Shown piece by piece: positions 62,343-64,000 of a DNA stretch of 64,000 nucleotides. The notes under the pieces were generated by a model. It searched no databases. It worked only from the letters and a program-made list of their open reading frames with translations, and was not told the origin of the DNA. A program made the position numbers and the translations under genes. The DNA comes from Parabacteroides sp. TM07-1AC (lineage in GTDB: Bacteria; Bacteroidota; Bacteroidia; Bacteroidales; Tannerellaceae). Positions within the stretch are counted from its first letter, which is position 1, and each line of letters starts with the position of its first letter. Where the stretch lies: positions 124,001 through 188,000 of the forward strand of contig NZ_QUKD01000007.1 in the NCBI RefSeq assembly GCF_003480915.1, in the 5' to 3' direction.

Positions 62343-63295
62343 AAAAGTTTGATATAATAGCGATTGGTGAACTCAATGTAGATCTGATTCTAAATCATAT
62401 CCAAAGCATGCCAGTTATTGGCAAAGAAATATTTGCAGACGATATGCTCCTTACGCTGGGCAGTTCCACTGCGATTTTTGCAGCCAATGCTGCTTCCCTA
62501 GGCATGAAAGTAGCTTTTGTGGGAATGATCGGGAAAGATAACTTTGGCGAACTGGTAAAAACAAGCCTAGAAAAACGATCTGTCTCCACCCGTTATTTAA
62601 TCGAAACAGACCAATACGCTACCGGAGCGACGATTGTCTTGGCGTACGCAGAAGACCGGGCCAATATTACCTATCAAGGTAGTATGGACACAATGGGATT
62701 CAATGATATTGATCCATCGGTTTTCGAAATCACGAAACATATCCATATCTCATCGATATTTATTCAATCAGGGCTCAAACGCGATTTGCTTCGCATACTC
62801 AAGCTAGCAAAAGAGCGCGGCATAACTGTTTCACTCGATACCCAATGGGACCCAATGGAAAAATGGGACCTTGATTACACTGAGATTTTGCCTTATGTTA
62901 CACTTTTTATGCCAAATGAAACCGAATTGAAAGGTTTGGCTGGTACTTCAAACTTACATGAAGCAATCGAAAAGATCCGTCCATATATTGGAGAAGCCTG
63001 TATTGTAAAATGTGGTAGTCAAGGTTCCATTCTGTTCCAAAAAGAGGGAACAACCCTAGAAGCATCTTCTTTCCTCAATACAGAAGTGATAGATACGATC
63101 GGTGCCGGCGACAGTTTCAATGCAGGCTTTGTTTACAGTTATGTAAAAGGATATTCTCTGGCAGAATGTCAGCAGCTGGGAAATCTGACCGGAGCGATCA
63201 ATACAACCGCAGCCGGTGGCATTGGAGCCTTTACCGATAAAAATGAGATCGAAAAAAGAGCTTTGGAAATCTTCGGTCAAACCATTCAGTTATAA
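62339..63295 (+). CDS. PfkB-family sugar kinase (probable tagatose-6-phosphate kinase)
   Basis: A 318-aa ribokinase-type kinase. PfkB signature 1 region is ALTLGSSTAIFAANAASLGMKVAFVGMIGKDNFG and signature 2 is DTIGAGDSFNAGFVYSYVKG, with catalytic Asp in GAGD. ATGA overlap with the gatZ-like gene couples translation. Between the isomerase (makes tagatose-6-P) and the aldolase (splits tagatose-1,6-bisphosphate) the needed step is phosphorylation of tagatose-6-P, hence the assignment by context. Fructokinase or ribokinase activity cannot be excluded from sequence alone. Confidence 0.88.
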   Translation: MKKFDIIAIGELNVDLILNHIQSMPVIGKEIFADDMLLTLGSSTAIFAANAASLGMKVAFVGMIGKDNFGELVKTSLEKRSVSTRYLIETDQYATGATIVLAYAEDRANITYQGSMDTMGFNDIDPSVFEITKHIHISSIFIQSGLKRDLLRILKLAKERGITVSLDTQWDPMEKWDLDYTEILPYVTLFMPNETELKGLAGTSNLHEAIEKIRPYIGEACIVKCGSQGSILFQKEGTTLEASSFLNTEVIDTIGAGDSFNAGFVYSYVKGYSLAECQQLGNLTGAINTTAAGGIGAFTDKNEIEKRALEIFGQTIQL

Positions 63296-63317
63296 CTTTT
63301 ATTTTCCACAAAGAAAC

Positions 63318-64000
63318 ATGAAAAGCAGCATACAGGAAACACTGAAAACATGCCGGCAAAACCGATCAGCTGTTTTGGCTACCAATTTCTATAATTACGA
63401 AACATTGTGGGCTATTCTGCAAGCGGCATCCCAAATGCAGTCGGTTGTTATTTTACAACTTACTAAAAGCTCGATCGACTACATGGGACTTGAGATGGCT
63501 GTTACGATGGGACGCCAGGGACTTGCCGATTTCGGTTTGCAAGGATGGTTACATTTGGACCATGCCAATTCCGTTCCCTTTATAAAAAGATGTCTTGATG
63601 CCGGATTCGATTCTGTGATGATCGATGCCAGTGAAAAAGATTTCGATGAAAATGTAGCCCTTACCAAGACTGTAGTGGCAATGGCCCAGCCGTATGGTGC
63701 AAATGTAGAGGCGGAACTGGGGTATATTGCTAAACTCGGGCAACCGCGACAAGGTGGCTTCACTATCCCCGAAGAGGCCCGGAAATTTGCAGCACTTACA
63801 AAAGTTGATGCACTGGCGATTGCGATTGGTTCAGCGCATGGATTTTATAAAGAAACACCACAGCTTGCAATCGACAGATTAGCCGAAATCCGTGAGGCGA
63901 CAGAAGTTCCACTTGTTTTACACGGAAGTTCCGGCATCCCTTCTGTACAGGTAAGAGAGGCTATTCGTCACGGAATATGCAAAGTAAACCTGGCTACCGA
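63318..64000 (+). CDS. Class II tagatose/fructose-bisphosphate aldolase (GatY/KbaY-like), 3' truncated by window
   Basis: The frame from the ATG at 63318 is open to the last base (227 codons and two bases). Class II aldolase features are GWLHLDHANSVPFIKRCLDAGFDSVMIDAS with the catalytic Asp and first zinc histidine in LDHA, and VEAELGYI. IAIGSAHGFYK and LVLHGSSGIPSVQVREAIRHGICKVNLAT supply the other zinc histidines. The substrate is probably tagatose-1,6-bisphosphate, by analogy with GatY/KbaY and from the operon. It starts 22 nt after the kinase and is the last visible gene of the operon. Confidence 0.9.
   Translation, partial: MKSSIQETLKTCRQNRSAVLATNFYNYETLWAILQAASQMQSVVILQLTKSSIDYMGLEMAVTMGRQGLADFGLQGWLHLDHANSVPFIKRCLDAGFDSVMIDASEKDFDENVALTKTVVAMAQPYGANVEAELGYIAKLGQPRQGGFTIPEEARKFAALTKVDALAIAIGSAHGFYKETPQLAIDRLAEIREATEVPLVLHGSSGIPSVQVREAIRHGICKVNLAT

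Overview
The window is chromosomal DNA of a Bacteroidota bacterium, most likely order Bacteroidales (Bacteroides/Parabacteroides group). Grounds: several TonB-dependent outer-membrane receptors of the large-barrel type, a truncated starch-synthase-like protein beside a DUF4270 lipoprotein, an N-succinylornithine carbamoyltransferase, many lipoproteins, and repeated TAnnTTTG (-7) promoter boxes, some with a TTG/TTTG element about 20 bp upstream. Genus and species are inference.

Layout. 1-1260: end of a LytS-type kinase plus its LytTR regulator. 1476-3968: a TonB-dependent receptor. 4191-6201: MATE pump and Crp-type regulator behind a perfect palindrome. 6228-11512 (minus): tRNA-His, folD, ffh, a second MATE pump, panD, panC. 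11614-18436: a starch-synthase-like protein and a DUF4270 lipoprotein, then a minus-strand glycogen operon (debranching enzyme, GT4 transferase, GH57). 19010-26581: peptidase Dcp, dCMP deaminase, S41 protease, 5-formyl-THF cyclo-ligase, DUF721 and recF, a TPR membrane protein, ribH. 26637-26843: tRNA-Tyr and tRNA-Gly. 27268-32696: an AraC-type regulator, XRE-cupin regulator, acyl-CoA synthetase, proB, proA.

32879-50665 is an all-plus-strand surface-protein island: TonB receptor, DUF4876 lipoprotein, DUF6850 barrel, solo AraC-type DNA-binding protein, DUF5686 protein, a predicted secreted zinc hydrolase of the P1-nuclease/phospholipase C fold, a membrane-spanning TPR lipoprotein with a cytoplasmic AraC domain, and two very large GLUG-repeat lipoproteins. 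Three transcription units in it start behind tandem 17-bp half-sites with a 21-bp period, each 53-54 bp upstream of a -7 box. That is the geometry of AraC-family operators, and the two regulators in the island are AraC-type. This is the best candidate here for an undescribed, self-regulated system.

50686-53262 carries a PreA-like enzyme and the arginine-pathway carbamoyltransferase. 53263-56320 is a repeat-rich stretch: a 429-bp segment bounded by 53-nt inverted repeats, three ACCCGGGT palindromes at exact 23-bp intervals, and a 962-bp tandem duplication that leaves a truncated type II NADH dehydrogenase gene before the intact one. 56321-58715 (minus) holds a TonB receptor and a small acidic lipoprotein. 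58903-64000 is a DeoR-controlled amino-sugar/tagatose operon (agaS, gatZ/kbaZ-like, pfkB kinase, class II aldolase), cut by the window end.
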